64,000 nucleotides of DNA. Source: RUG14515 sp045117995. Lineage in GTDB: Bacteria; Bacillota_I; Bacilli_A; RFN20; CAG-826. The notes beneath the pieces were generated by a model that had not been told where the DNA came from, searched no databases, and was given only the letters and a program-made list of their open reading frames with translations. How positions within the stretch are numbered: position 1 is the stretch's first letter; each line of letters opens with the position of its first letter. Of this stretch, positions 35,948 through 44,391 are shown in pieces. The stretch spans positions 1-64,000 of the forward strand of contig JBGUOH010000001.1 of assembly GCA_045117995.1 (NCBI GenBank), read 5' to 3'. Both the position numbers and the translations under genes were made by a program.

Positions 35948-36633
35948 TGAGTAAAATTAATGATTTATCTAATCTTGATAAACCAAGAGAAAAAGCTGAA
36001 CGTTTTGGAATTGAAAAACTCACAGACGAAGAACTTTTAGCGTTAATTATCAACGTTGGAACAGTGGGGCATTCATCTTTAGAGATTGCTAAAGACTTGC
36101 TCAAAGAAAGTGGTTCTCTTAATGAATTAATGGGTAAACCACATCAGTACTTTCAAACGTTTAAGGGGTTAAAGAAAGTTAACGCTTTAAAGCTCGCTTC
36201 GGTGATGGAAATCGCGAGAAGAATTGATGAAAAAAGACAACTTATTAAAGAAGAAAAAGCAGAGGTCAACAGTGACTCTCTTTATCATCGTTATTCCCTT
36301 TCTTTAATGGGTCAAGTACAAGAGATTTTCAGCATTATTATTCTTAATAAGAATAAACAAATCGTTTATGAGACGACTTTGTATAAAGGAAATGATAACC
36401 ATGTCATCATCTCAATTCGCGATATTGTGCGGCTGATTTTGCTCCATAACGGCTACTATTATTATCTCATTCATAATCACCCAAACGATAGTTCAGAACC
36501 AAGCCAAGTCGACATTGATTTCACAATGAAAATCAGAGCTAAAACTGACAAGATTGGGGTTAAGTTGATTGATCATCTCATCATCACTAAAAACGGATAC
36601 TACTCTTTTTTGCACGATAAACTATTTAATTGA
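35947..36633 (+). CDS. radC: RadC-family JAMM protein
   Basis: A 228-aa protein with N-terminal helix-hairpin-helix-like UPF0758 part (EKLTDEELLALIINVGTVG) and a C-terminal JAMM/MPN fold. The metal motif HNHPNDSSEPSQVD gives the His-x-His...Asp set of a zinc hydrolase. Despite its name, a DNA-repair role is not established. I start at the ATG overlapping the previous stop; a TTG three codons earlier is possible. Followed by the rplU leader. Confidence 0.93.
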   Translation: MSKINDLSNLDKPREKAERFGIEKLTDEELLALIINVGTVGHSSLEIAKDLLKESGSLNELMGKPHQYFQTFKGLKKVNALKLASVMEIARRIDEKRQLIKEEKAEVNSDSLYHRYSLSLMGQVQEIFSIIILNKNKQIVYETTLYKGNDNHVIISIRDIVRLILLHNGYYYYLIHNHPNDSSEPSQVDIDFTMKIRAKTDKIGVKLIDHLIITKNGYYSFLHDKLFN

Positions 36634-36656
36634 TATTAAAAATGTGTAAAATTGAG

Positions 36657-36685
36657 TTGCACGCTTTTATAACTTATGTTATATT
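36657..36685 (+). promoter_or_regulatory. promoter of rplU-prp-rpmA
   Basis: TTGCAC (36657-36662), 17-nt spacer, TATATT (36680-36685). Confidence 0.72.
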
Positions 36686-36791
36686 ACATGCGTTGTCGCC
36701 TCACTAGCTACAACCGCATAGAAAAGGTTTCCTAAACTTATTAAGTGCCTTAATAGCGAGTACTTAGTGAATTAACAAAAGGAGGGACATT
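36686..36791 (+). promoter_or_regulatory. ribosomal protein L21 leader
   Basis: The ~100-nt 5' leader of rplU folds into at least two hairpins. ATGCGTTGT (36687-36695) pairs with ACAACCGCAT (36711-36720, one bulge). A second, weaker structure surrounds AAGTGCC...GTACTT (about 36740-36770). Position and shape fit the L21 leader class of Firmicutes, thought to allow feedback by L21. SD GGAGGG follows. Confidence 0.65.
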
Positions 36792-37100
36792 ATGTACGCA
36801 ATTATTGAAACTGGTGGAAAACAAGTTCGCGTGGAAGTTGGTAGCAAAATCTACGTCGAAAAACTCGATGCCGAAGTCGGTGCCACAATCACCCTCGACA
36901 AAGTTCTCTTAATCGGAGACAAAGCTGTCAAAGTTGGTAACCCATATATCAAAGGTGCCAGCGTTGCTGCTAAAGTCGAAAAACAAGGCAAAAGTAAAAA
37001 AATCCGCGTCTTCAAGTACAAAGCAAAGGCTAACGAACACAAGACCATTGGTCATCGTCAACCATATACTTGCTTAGTAATCGAAGCTATCAATGCCTAA
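36792..37100 (+). CDS. rplU: 50S ribosomal protein L21
   Basis: A 102-aa 23S rRNA-binding protein. The family start MYAIIETGGKQVRVEVG and the C-terminal KKIRVFKYKAKANEHKTIGHRQPYT block are both present. The length is normal. A strong SD lies upstream. First gene of the rplU-prp-rpmA operon. Confidence 0.98.
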   Translation: MYAIIETGGKQVRVEVGSKIYVEKLDAEVGATITLDKVLLIGDKAVKVGNPYIKGASVAAKVEKQGKSKKIRVFKYKAKANEHKTIGHRQPYTCLVIEAINA

Positions 37101-37102
37101 TC

Positions 37103-37414
37103 ATGATTAAAGTGATAATTGGCCGTGCATCTAATAATCAAATTAATTTCTTAGAAATTAAGGGTCACGCTAATAGCGCTCCACATGGTGAAGATCTAAT
37201 CTGCGCTGCTGTGAGTGCGGTTGTGACTGGAGGATTCAATAACTTAGTTAACGTAAGCGATTACGAAATTAAGTTAGAAGAAGGACATGCTTATTTCAAA
37301 AGCGAACGTCCATTAGATGCTCATGATGAAGTAGTGATTGAAACAATCGTATGTGGGTTAAACACAATACGTGAAGAAAATCCTAAATTCATCGCTATCA
37401 AAACCGATAAGTAA
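37103..37414 (+). CDS. prp: ribosomal-processing cysteine protease Prp
   Basis: A 103-aa protease (YsxB) that removes the N-terminal extension of L27. The catalytic pair is visible as G-H22-A and C34 within DLICAAVSA, at the same residue numbers as in Staphylococcus aureus Prp. I start at ATG 37103, two bases after the rplU stop; a longer frame would run back into rplU. Its substrate, L27 with a cleavable leader, is encoded next. Confidence 0.96.
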   Translation: MIKVIIGRASNNQINFLEIKGHANSAPHGEDLICAAVSAVVTGGFNNLVNVSDYEIKLEEGHAYFKSERPLDAHDEVVIETIVCGLNTIREENPKFIAIKTDK

Positions 37415-37438
37415 TTCGGTAGAAAAGAGGAAATAAAG

Positions 37439-37723
37439 ATGTTATTTAAATTAAATCTCCAACTCTTTGCTAGTAAAAAAGGTGTCGGTTCCACAAAAAA
37501 CGGACGTGATTCTGCTGGTCGTAGACTTGGCGCAAAAGTCGCTGATGGACAATGGTGCCATTCTGGTAGCATTATCTACCGTCAAAGAGGAACAAGAATT
37601 TACCCAGGTGTTAACACCAAAAAAGGTAAAGACGATACCATCTTCGCCACATGTAATGGTGTTGTGAAGTATGAACGTTCTGGCAAAGACAGAACAGTCG
37701 TGAAAGTCGTTCCACAAGAATAA
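37439..37723 (+). CDS. rpmA: 50S ribosomal protein L27 (Prp-cleaved form)
   Basis: A 94-aa protein whose N-terminal tail reaches the peptidyl-transferase centre. The start MLFKLNLQLFA-SKKG matches the Firmicutes extension cut by Prp after the Phe-Ala pair. The mature part SKKGVGSTKNGRDSAGRRLG is canonical. GAGG SD upstream. Closed by a strong terminator. Confidence 0.98.
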   Translation: MLFKLNLQLFASKKGVGSTKNGRDSAGRRLGAKVADGQWCHSGSIIYRQRGTRIYPGVNTKKGKDDTIFATCNGVVKYERSGKDRTVVKVVPQE

Positions 37724-37741
37724 TTGACAAAATTGAACATT

Positions 37742-37768
37742 AAGACCACAAATTAGTGGTCTTTTTGT
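37742..37768 (+). terminator. intrinsic terminator of rpmA
   Basis: Stem AAGACCAC (37742-37749) with GTGGTCTT (37756-37763), then T run. Confidence 0.9.
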
Positions 37769-37780
37769 ATGCTTTTCTTA

Positions 37781-37786
37781 TATAAT
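37781..37786 (+). promoter_or_regulatory. -10 box of obgE operon
   Basis: A perfect TATAAT lies 22 nt before the obgE ATG, with a short SD-like AGAGAG in between. The -35 is not clear. Confidence 0.5.
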
Positions 37787-37808
37787 AGAAAAGAGAGTAA
37801 AAAGTATT

Positions 37809-39086
37809 ATGTTTATTGATCGTGCAATTATTGAAGTAAGAAGTGGTAAAGGTGGCGATGGCGCCATTGCCTTTTTACATGAAAAATACGTTGCTAAAGG
37901 TGGACCAGCCGGAGGTAATGGTGGTCGTGGTGGCTCAATCTATTTAAGAGCGAGCAAAACCATCAATACTCTTTTCAATTTCCGTCATAGTAAAACATTC
38001 ATCGCTAATGATGGTGAAAAGGGTGGCATCAAGAATCAATATGGCAAATACGCAGAAGATGTCATCGTCGATGTCCCAGTCGGTACTGTTGTCTATTTAG
38101 AAAAAGACAAAGAGTTCTTAGGCGACTTAAACGAAGATGGCAAAATGATTAGAGTCGCTAAGGGCGGTCGTGGTGGTCGAGGCAATAGCTACTTCAAGAG
38201 TTCCACTAATAGAGTGCCTAAGATTGCAGAAAATGGCGAACCTGGTGAAAGAAAAAGATTAATCCTTGAACTTAAGTTATTAGCGGATGTCGGTTTAGTT
38301 GGTTTTCCAAGCGTTGGTAAATCTACACTTTTAAGTGTAGTGAGTGCTGCTAAACCAGAAATCGCCGATTATCCATTTACCACGATTACACCAAACCTTG
38401 GTGTGGTATCCGTGAAAGATGGTTCTTCCTTTGTGATGGCAGACTTACCAGGACTTATTGAAGGTGCTCACTTAGGTAAAGGCTTAGGTTTACAGTTCCT
38501 TAGACACATCGAAAGATGCCGTGTTATTGTTCATGTGGTTGATTTATCTGAAACAGGTAGAGATCCATATGAAGATTACAAAATCATTAACCAAGAATTA
38601 AAAGAATATGGCTTTGCATTAGATAAAAGACCTCAAATCATCGTCGCTAGTAAGATGGATGAAGAAGGTGCGGATAAAAAGCTTAAGAAATTAGAGAAAC
38701 AAATTGGTAAAGAAATCATCCCAATTAGTGCTCTTCTCGAAGAGAATATTGATAAATTACTATATAAATGTGCAGCAGTCTTAAAAGAAACTCCATTGTT
38801 CCCACTTTATGACGATAAAGAGGAAGATTTGGATCATAAGACCTACACGCTTGAAGATGAAGAACCATACTTCACCATTAGAAGACTGGATGCTCATACC
38901 TGGTCTATCGAAGGTGAAAAGATGCTCAAGTTCTATCACATGACCAATATCTCCACTGATGAAGGTATGATGGTCTTAATGAGTAAGATTCGCTCTCTTC
39001 GCATCGATGATGAATTAGAAAATCGTGGTGCTGAAGATGGAGATACAGTCATCTTGGATGACTTTGAATTCGAATACGTGAGGTAA
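37809..39086 (+). CDS. obgE: GTPase ObgE/CgtA
   Basis: Ribosome-associated GTPase of 425 aa, needed for 50S assembly and stress responses. The Gly-rich Obg fold is at the N-terminus (GGDGAIAF, GGPAGGNGGRGGS). The G domain follows with G1 GFPSVGKST (~166), G3 DLPGLIEGA and G4 ASKMD. A C-terminal OCT domain (last ~80 residues) completes it. It heads obgE-nadE-small peptide-ruvA-ruvB, with spacing of 3 nt to nadE. Confidence 0.97.
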   Translation: MFIDRAIIEVRSGKGGDGAIAFLHEKYVAKGGPAGGNGGRGGSIYLRASKTINTLFNFRHSKTFIANDGEKGGIKNQYGKYAEDVIVDVPVGTVVYLEKDKEFLGDLNEDGKMIRVAKGGRGGRGNSYFKSSTNRVPKIAENGEPGERKRLILELKLLADVGLVGFPSVGKSTLLSVVSAAKPEIADYPFTTITPNLGVVSVKDGSSFVMADLPGLIEGAHLGKGLGLQFLRHIERCRVIVHVVDLSETGRDPYEDYKIINQELKEYGFALDKRPQIIVASKMDEEGADKKLKKLEKQIGKEIIPISALLEENIDKLLYKCAAVLKETPLFPLYDDKEEDLDHKTYTLEDEEPYFTIRRLDAHTWSIEGEKMLKFYHMTNISTDEGMMVLMSKIRSLRIDDELENRGAEDGDTVILDDFEFEYVR

Positions 39087-39089
39087 GAT

Positions 39090-39830
39090 ATGGAATTAGA
39101 AACGTATTTGAAAGTTGTCGAAAAATTTTTAAAGGACTACTTAGAGAAAACACACTGCCAAAAATATATTCTTGGTATCTCTGGCGGTGTTGATTCTTCT
39201 TTATGTGCCGCCTTAGCGAGAAACGCTGTCGGTAAAGACCGTTTACTCTGCTTAATTCTTCCAATTGAAAGTTCCAAAAAGGACGAGGAAGACGCTAAAT
39301 TATTAGCGCAAGAATTAGACCTCAACTATGTTGTGGTCGATAATTCAGAAGCTTTCAAAAGTTTCATTAAAGCCAACGAAGAACTTGGTGTGACATTTGA
39401 TAGAAGTACTTTAGGCAATTTCAAAGCCCGTCTTAGAATGTGCACATTATATGCCTACGCACAAAAGTATAACGGCTTAGTCATTGGTACTGATAACGCT
39501 GACGAAAGATATACCGGTTACTTCACTAAACACGGTGATGGCGCTTGTGATATTTTACCAATTGCCCATTTACTTAAAGGCGAAGTCGTTGAAGCTAGTA
39601 AAATACTAGGCATCAGCGATTACCTCGCTGAAAGAATCCCAACAGCCTCATTATTTGAGGGTCAAACAGACGAAACTGAAATGGGTGTTACTTATAAAGA
39701 TCTAGATAAATATATCTTAGGAGGTAAGGTTGCTCCTGAAGTGGAGGCACGCATTGAACACCTCCATAAGATTAGTGAGCATAAACGCGTGCCAACTCCA
39801 ATGGCGCCTGAATTCAATAGAGGTGAATAA
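39090..39830 (+). CDS. nadE: ammonia-dependent NAD+ synthetase
   Basis: A 246-aa enzyme amidating nicotinic-acid adenine dinucleotide to NAD+, the last step of NAD synthesis. The PP-loop SGGVDSSLCAALA (~30-42) binds ATP. GNFKARLRMCTLYAYAQ and GTDNADE are family stretches, followed by a C-terminal LYEGQTDE-like LFEGQTDETE. There is no glutaminase domain, so it uses free ammonia. The stop shares its last A with the start of a 32-aa peptide gene. Confidence 0.96.
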   Translation: MELETYLKVVEKFLKDYLEKTHCQKYILGISGGVDSSLCAALARNAVGKDRLLCLILPIESSKKDEEDAKLLAQELDLNYVVVDNSEAFKSFIKANEELGVTFDRSTLGNFKARLRMCTLYAYAQKYNGLVIGTDNADERYTGYFTKHGDGACDILPIAHLLKGEVVEASKILGISDYLAERIPTASLFEGQTDETEMGVTYKDLDKYILGGKVAPEVEARIEHLHKISEHKRVPTPMAPEFNRGE

Positions 39831-39928
39831 TGAAGGTTAATAAATTAGAGACAATTTTCCTTTCTTCTTTATTAAGCGCTTTAGCAGTTTTCCTTTTTAT
39901 TGTTCTCTTTATCCTCACAAATTTATAG
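39830..39928 (+). CDS. 32-residue single-helix membrane peptide
   Basis: A very short frame beginning at the A of the nadE stop (TAATG). It starts MKVNKLETIF and continues as one hydrophobic helix (~9-30) ending in ILTNL. The coupled start, the positive N-terminus and its exact fit between nadE and ruvA suggest that it is translated. No family recognised; such peptides often stabilise a membrane complex. Confidence 0.55.
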   Translation: MKVNKLETIFLSSLLSALAVFLFIVLFILTNL

Positions 39929-39948
39929 AATTATAGAAGGTAATAAAT

Positions 39949-40500
39949 ATGATTTATTCTTTGAAAGGCAAAGTTTTGTTAACCGATGGTGACACAGTTG
40001 TGGTTGATGTCCATGACGTTGGTTACCAAGTTTTAGTCAGTCATATTAGTGACTACGAAGTCGGTCAGGAGGTGTTTTTATACACCTATAACGTTGTCAG
40101 AGAAGATGAACAATATCTTGTTGGCTTCTCATCTTTAGATGAAAAGAAAGTCTTTTTAGCCTTAATCAAAGTTAAAGGTTTAGGTCCAAAAACTGTTATC
40201 GGTGCATTAAGTGCAACGACAGTGGATGGAGTGAAGAATGCGATAGCCTCTAATAACGTTGCCTATTTAAAGAAATTACCAGGCATCGGTGCGAAAGCCG
40301 CGAGCCAAATTATCCTTGATCTTAAAGGTGAACTCACTGGCACTAAGGGTGATCCGACTGTGTACGATGAAGTGTATGAAGCCTTAAAGGAATTAGGCTT
40401 TAAAGGCGCTGCCATTGACCGTGTTTTAGCAACTATCAATGAAAAGGATGCCGCTCCAGAAGAAATATTACGTTTAGCTTTAGCTAAGTTAAAGAAATAA
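39949..40500 (+). CDS. ruvA: Holliday junction helicase subunit RuvA
   Basis: A 183-aa junction-binding protein that forms tetramers and loads RuvB. N-terminal OB fold (MIYSLKGKV), two helix-hairpin-helix motifs (VKGLGPKT, LPGIGAKAA) and a C-terminal domain III that contacts RuvB (~140-183). SD GAAGG upstream. ruvB follows at 1 nt. Confidence 0.97.
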   Translation: MIYSLKGKVLLTDGDTVVVDVHDVGYQVLVSHISDYEVGQEVFLYTYNVVREDEQYLVGFSSLDEKKVFLALIKVKGLGPKTVIGALSATTVDGVKNAIASNNVAYLKKLPGIGAKAASQIILDLKGELTGTKGDPTVYDEVYEALKELGFKGAAIDRVLATINEKDAAPEEILRLALAKLKK

Positions 40501-40501
40501 T

Positions 40502-41512
40502 ATGTCCAGATTACTTGATGCAAATAAGAATAATAGTGAATCTCAAGAAGAGCTTTCTTTAAGACCACAAACTCTCGATGAATATGTTGGTCAAAAAGAC
40601 TTAAAAGCTAATCTTAAGGTTTTTATTGGTGCCGCTTTGCATAGAGACGAACCTCTTGACCATATTCTTTTTTATGGTCCTCCAGGTTTAGGTAAAACCA
40701 CATTAGCCTATGTCGTCGCTAACGAGATGCACGCTAACATTCATTTTGTCAATGGTCCAGCCCTAGAAAAACCAGGTGATTTAGGCGCTATTTTAAGCAA
40801 TTTAAATAAAGATGGTGGAGATATTCTCTTCATCGATGAAATTCATAGACTTCCACATATTGTGGAAGAAACACTCTATAACGCTATGGAAGATTTCAAG
40901 TTTTCTGTCGTTATTAACCGTGATACAAGCGCGAGAACATTAACCATTGATTTACCACCTTTCACACTCATTGGTGCGACCACTCGAGCGGGCAACCTAA
41001 GCGCGCCATTAAGAAGTAGATTTGGCATCTCTGAGAAGCTTAATTTCTACGACATAGATGAATGCGTAAAGATTGTTAAAAGAACCGCGAGAGTCTTTAA
41101 CACCACAATCGAAGATGCCGCGGCTTTAGAAATCGCTAAGCGTTCACGTGGCACACCACGTATCGCGAATAGATTATTTAGAAGAGTGAGAGACTTCGCT
41201 AACTATGCTGGTCAAGATCACATTACCATTAACGATGCTTTACAAGCATTAAAGGCCTTAAAAGTTGATGAATTAGGTCTTGATGATGTTGATATTAAAT
41301 ACTTAAAAACCATCATTGAAAGATTCAAAGGTGGACCAGTTGGTTTAGACACTTTAGCGAGCGCGATTGGTGAAGAAATTGATAACCTTGAAGACGTCTA
41401 TGAACCATATTTATTACAAATTGGGATGATTGATAGAACCGCTAGAGGCCGTGTTGCCACTGATAAAGCATATAAGCACTTACAAATCAGTTATCAAACA
41501 AAATTATTTTAA
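40502..41512 (+). CDS. ruvB: Holliday junction helicase subunit RuvB
   Basis: A 336-aa AAA+ motor for branch migration. Walker A is GPPGLGKTT (~61-69), Walker B FIDEIHRL, sensor GATTRAG and the C-terminal winged helix reads FKGGPVGLDTLASAIGEE. Complete and of normal length. Forms ruvAB with the gene before it. No ruvC in the window; Bacilli use RecU instead. Confidence 0.98.
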   Translation: MSRLLDANKNNSESQEELSLRPQTLDEYVGQKDLKANLKVFIGAALHRDEPLDHILFYGPPGLGKTTLAYVVANEMHANIHFVNGPALEKPGDLGAILSNLNKDGGDILFIDEIHRLPHIVEETLYNAMEDFKFSVVINRDTSARTLTIDLPPFTLIGATTRAGNLSAPLRSRFGISEKLNFYDIDECVKIVKRTARVFNTTIEDAAALEIAKRSRGTPRIANRLFRRVRDFANYAGQDHITINDALQALKALKVDELGLDDVDIKYLKTIIERFKGGPVGLDTLASAIGEEIDNLEDVYEPYLLQIGMIDRTARGRVATDKAYKHLQISYQTKLF

Positions 41513-41541
41513 TAATTTTATATCAAATACAGAGATTAATT

Positions 41542-41575
41542 GAACAAGAATAAAGTCTTGTTCTTTTATTTTAGA
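41542..41575 (+). terminator. intrinsic terminator of ruvB
   Basis: Stem GAACAAGA (41542-41549) with TCTTGTTC (41556-41563), then T-rich run. Confidence 0.88.
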
Positions 41576-41594
41576 TTTTATCTATATAAAAATA

Positions 41595-41623
41595 TTGAAT
41601 TACTTATGTAATTAGGGTATATT
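41595..41623 (+). promoter_or_regulatory. promoter of secDF
   Basis: TTGAAT (41595-41600), 17-nt spacer, TATATT (41618-41623). Predicted start of transcription is near 41630, giving a ~50-nt leader. Confidence 0.7.
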
Positions 41624-41679
41624 AGACAATGACGTCGCTTTGCGAGCGAATGCATACACACGTATTAGGAGGAATAAAT

Positions 41680-44343
41680 ATGCGTAGATTATGGTCACAT
41701 ATTATCATAGCGGCTACTTCGCTATTGATGGTTGGGGCAACATTTGCCACCGTAGTTACAAATATAAACAGTAATATCGAATTCGAAAAAGGCCGTGAAT
41801 TAACTTTCCGTGTTGAAGCTAAAGACGCGGATGGTAATCCAGATAAAGATTATGTCTTTGCCGATACAAAAGCTGTTGAAGATACCGCAAAAATCATGGA
41901 AAAGAGATTAGCCGCTGCTAATATCTCCCGCTATAAAGTTGAGACACAAGATGTCGACACCATTAAAGTCACATTTGTTCAAGACACTGAACAACAATAT
42001 GAAATTATTCAAAACTATCTTTCATTCAATGCGACATTAGCGATTTCTAACTCTAAAGAAACTTATGCTTTGGCCACTGAATTCCTCGATCCAAACAAGA
42101 GTGCTTACTTAGAAACCACTGATGGTTATCCAGCCATCATTATCCCAATTAAGAAAGATAATGAATTATTCCAAGCTGTCTACACAGAAGCTAAGGAAAT
42201 GAGCGATAACAACACTGGTGAAGTGGAAGAACAACAAGAACAACAAGAAGGCGAAGAGGAACAAGAAGCAAAAAGACATGCTTACTTATATCTCTGGTAC
42301 GACTATATCGTTGACTACTACTCATACGATAAGATCAACCAAAACGCTGAAACATACGATCAAACAATTGCTAACAAGGTCTTAATGACATTTGATGCCG
42401 CCAATCCATTCCTCGATGACGATCAAGATGAATTAAGAGCTTATGTCCATCCAAACAGCAATAGTGAAGACGCTGAAATCACTGCTGAAGGCTTAAAAGA
42501 AGCTTACGAAAACGCCCGTTACTACGTTAACTTACTTAACGCTGGTGAAATGGAATATCACGTTGACTTCTTATTCTCTAAGAGAGCCAATTACCTCATT
42601 GAAGGTTTAGTCGCTTTAGATGCTCATGAAACAGTCGCTTGGAGCAGAACATTCTTTGCGACATTATGTGCCATCTTCGTGGTCACTTCCTTACTCATCT
42701 ATTTCTTCAGATTAGGTGCTAGTGGTGTGGCCGTGACTTCTATCGTTTCCACATTCATTGGTTTATTATTTGTCGTCTTATTAGGCGCTGAATATAACGT
42801 TGCTGGCTTAGTCGGTTTAATCGCTTTAGCCTTTGTGAGTGTCACCTCTGGCGTTATCTATTTAACAAAGTTAAAAGAAGAATGCTACCGTGGTAGAACT
42901 CTTAAGAAAGCTAACTCCGAAGCCGCTAAGAAAGCTTTATTACCAACTGTTGACTTACACGTTATCTTAGTCGCCGTTGGTGTGGCTTGTTACTTACTCG
43001 GTGGTGTCGCGATGAAATCATTCGCTGTTGTCACCATCTTAGGCGGTATTGCTTCCTTATTATTAAATCTCATTGGTTTACGTGGCTTAGAATGGCTCGT
43101 TACTAATGAACAAGGTTTAACAGGCCGTTATGATTTATTTGATGTCGCTGCTGACCAAGTCGCTGATGGTTTAGATGAAAGCAAACCAAAATACGAAGGT
43201 CCAAGCGCTAACAAAGATTTCACAAAACATCATAAACCAGTTGGTATTGCTGCCGCTGCCTTATTAGTGGCTAGCGTTGCAACATTAGTGGTCTTTGGTG
43301 TTAAAGATCATGGTGCGGTTTATAACACCACATCTCCATACGCTAACAGCCAAGTTTATGTTGAATACAAATCTGAAACATCTAATAACACAGCTTTAAC
43401 TGCACAAGTTAAAGAAAAAGTTGATGATATCTTAAATGGTACTACCTTAGGTAAAGATACATTAAAGAGCATCGTTGAAGTCGAAACATTTGACTATGTC
43501 ACAAAGATCGACAGCACAAAATCTGGTAACGTTACAGCTTACTATGCTTGCTATCGTTTAACATTCGATAGAGCCTTAACTGGTGAAGAAGAAGTGAGTT
43601 TTGATGGTAAGAAGATGACCATCGCTAGATTCTTCTCTGAAGAAGGTTTATCCGATGCTAATATCACCTTACCAAACAACGTTGATATCTCCTTAAAGAA
43701 TAGTGTGAGAGTTAACGCTGACCAACCAGCCTTTGGTCCAATCGCCTTAGCAACTGGTGTTGGTATTGCCATTGCCGCCTTATATCTCTTACTCAGATAT
43801 AGATTAAGCCGTGGTTTAGCTAACTTATTCGTCGCTGTCGGCGCGACAGCTATCGGTGCTGGCTTATTAGCCATGTTGCACTTCATTGAAGCCACATCCT
43901 ATACTTCAATTGCTGTGCCATTCATCGCTATCTTCACATTATCAATCGCTGTCATCTTGATGAACAGAGAAAGAGAACTCGTTCTTGAAGATCGTAGCAA
44001 AGATAATTCTATTGAAAATAGAAAAGCCATCATGGTTAAAGCTACAGCATTAGCTTCTACACCAATTGTTATCACATTCGTGATGGCTTTATATCTCAGC
44101 TTTAACTTCTTTGGCTTCATGATGTCACCAGTCAACTGGATCTTCTTAGCCTCATTCTTAGGTGTCATTATTTCCACAGCCATCGTTCTTGTGTGCTTCG
44201 GACCATTTGCCCAAGTCTTCTACAAGTTATTCTCTGGCGTGAAAATCATTAAGCCAAAGGCCAAGAAAAAGAAAGCGCGTCCAGTTCGCGTTAACAAATC
44301 TGCAGAACCAGAAGAAGCAATCTTTATTGGTATTAACGATTAA
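41680..44343 (+). CDS. secDF: divergent SecDF protein-export subunit
   Basis: A fused SecD-SecF RND-type membrane protein of 887 aa that helps the Sec translocon release proteins outside. TM1 is at residues 5-27, the first extracytoplasmic domain at ~30-300, a helix bundle at ~310-480, then the SecF half with a second loop and bundle to ~860. A Glu/Gln-rich insert lies at ~180-198. Two motifs normally read DAN..IFERI and NDTIVVFDRI. Here they are replaced by SVTSGVIYLTKLKEE and TLSIAVILMNRERE, so the usual proton-relay Asp is not seen. ATG 41680 has AGGAGG 7 nt upstream; an in-frame ATG at 41629 is less likely. Confidence 0.85.
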   Translation: MRRLWSHIIIAATSLLMVGATFATVVTNINSNIEFEKGRELTFRVEAKDADGNPDKDYVFADTKAVEDTAKIMEKRLAAANISRYKVETQDVDTIKVTFVQDTEQQYEIIQNYLSFNATLAISNSKETYALATEFLDPNKSAYLETTDGYPAIIIPIKKDNELFQAVYTEAKEMSDNNTGEVEEQQEQQEGEEEQEAKRHAYLYLWYDYIVDYYSYDKINQNAETYDQTIANKVLMTFDAANPFLDDDQDELRAYVHPNSNSEDAEITAEGLKEAYENARYYVNLLNAGEMEYHVDFLFSKRANYLIEGLVALDAHETVAWSRTFFATLCAIFVVTSLLIYFFRLGASGVAVTSIVSTFIGLLFVVLLGAEYNVAGLVGLIALAFVSVTSGVIYLTKLKEECYRGRTLKKANSEAAKKALLPTVDLHVILVAVGVACYLLGGVAMKSFAVVTILGGIASLLLNLIGLRGLEWLVTNEQGLTGRYDLFDVAADQVADGLDESKPKYEGPSANKDFTKHHKPVGIAAAALLVASVATLVVFGVKDHGAVYNTTSPYANSQVYVEYKSETSNNTALTAQVKEKVDDILNGTTLGKDTLKSIVEVETFDYVTKIDSTKSGNVTAYYACYRLTFDRALTGEEEVSFDGKKMTIARFFSEEGLSDANITLPNNVDISLKNSVRVNADQPAFGPIALATGVGIAIAALYLLLRYRLSRGLANLFVAVGATAIGAGLLAMLHFIEATSYTSIAVPFIAIFTLSIAVILMNRERELVLEDRSKDNSIENRKAIMVKATALASTPIVITFVMALYLSFNFFGFMMSPVNWIFLASFLGVIISTAIVLVCFGPFAQVFYKLFSGVKIIKPKAKKKKARPVRVNKSAEPEEAIFIGIND

Positions 44344-44348
44344 TTTAT

Positions 44349-44378
44349 AAGGCTGCTTTAAAAAGCGGCCTTTATTTT
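44349..44378 (+). terminator. intrinsic terminator of secDF
   Basis: Long stem 44349-44359 with 44362-44372 (one G-T), then T-rich run. It overlaps the promoter region of recJ. Confidence 0.85.
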
Positions 44379-44379
44379 A

Positions 44380-44385
44380 TAAAAT
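44380..44385 (+). promoter_or_regulatory. -10 box of recJ (leaderless)
   Basis: TAAAAT ends 6 nt before the ATG at 44392. TTTAAA 17 nt upstream could serve as -35. Confidence 0.5.
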
Positions 44386-44391
44386 TTAGTT

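Noticed and set aside
41629..41679. Upstream ATG of secDF, 5 nt after a -10 box
   Set aside because: Could be read leaderless, but the added 17 residues are not signal-like and the ATG at 41680 has a perfect SD and a proper signal anchor.
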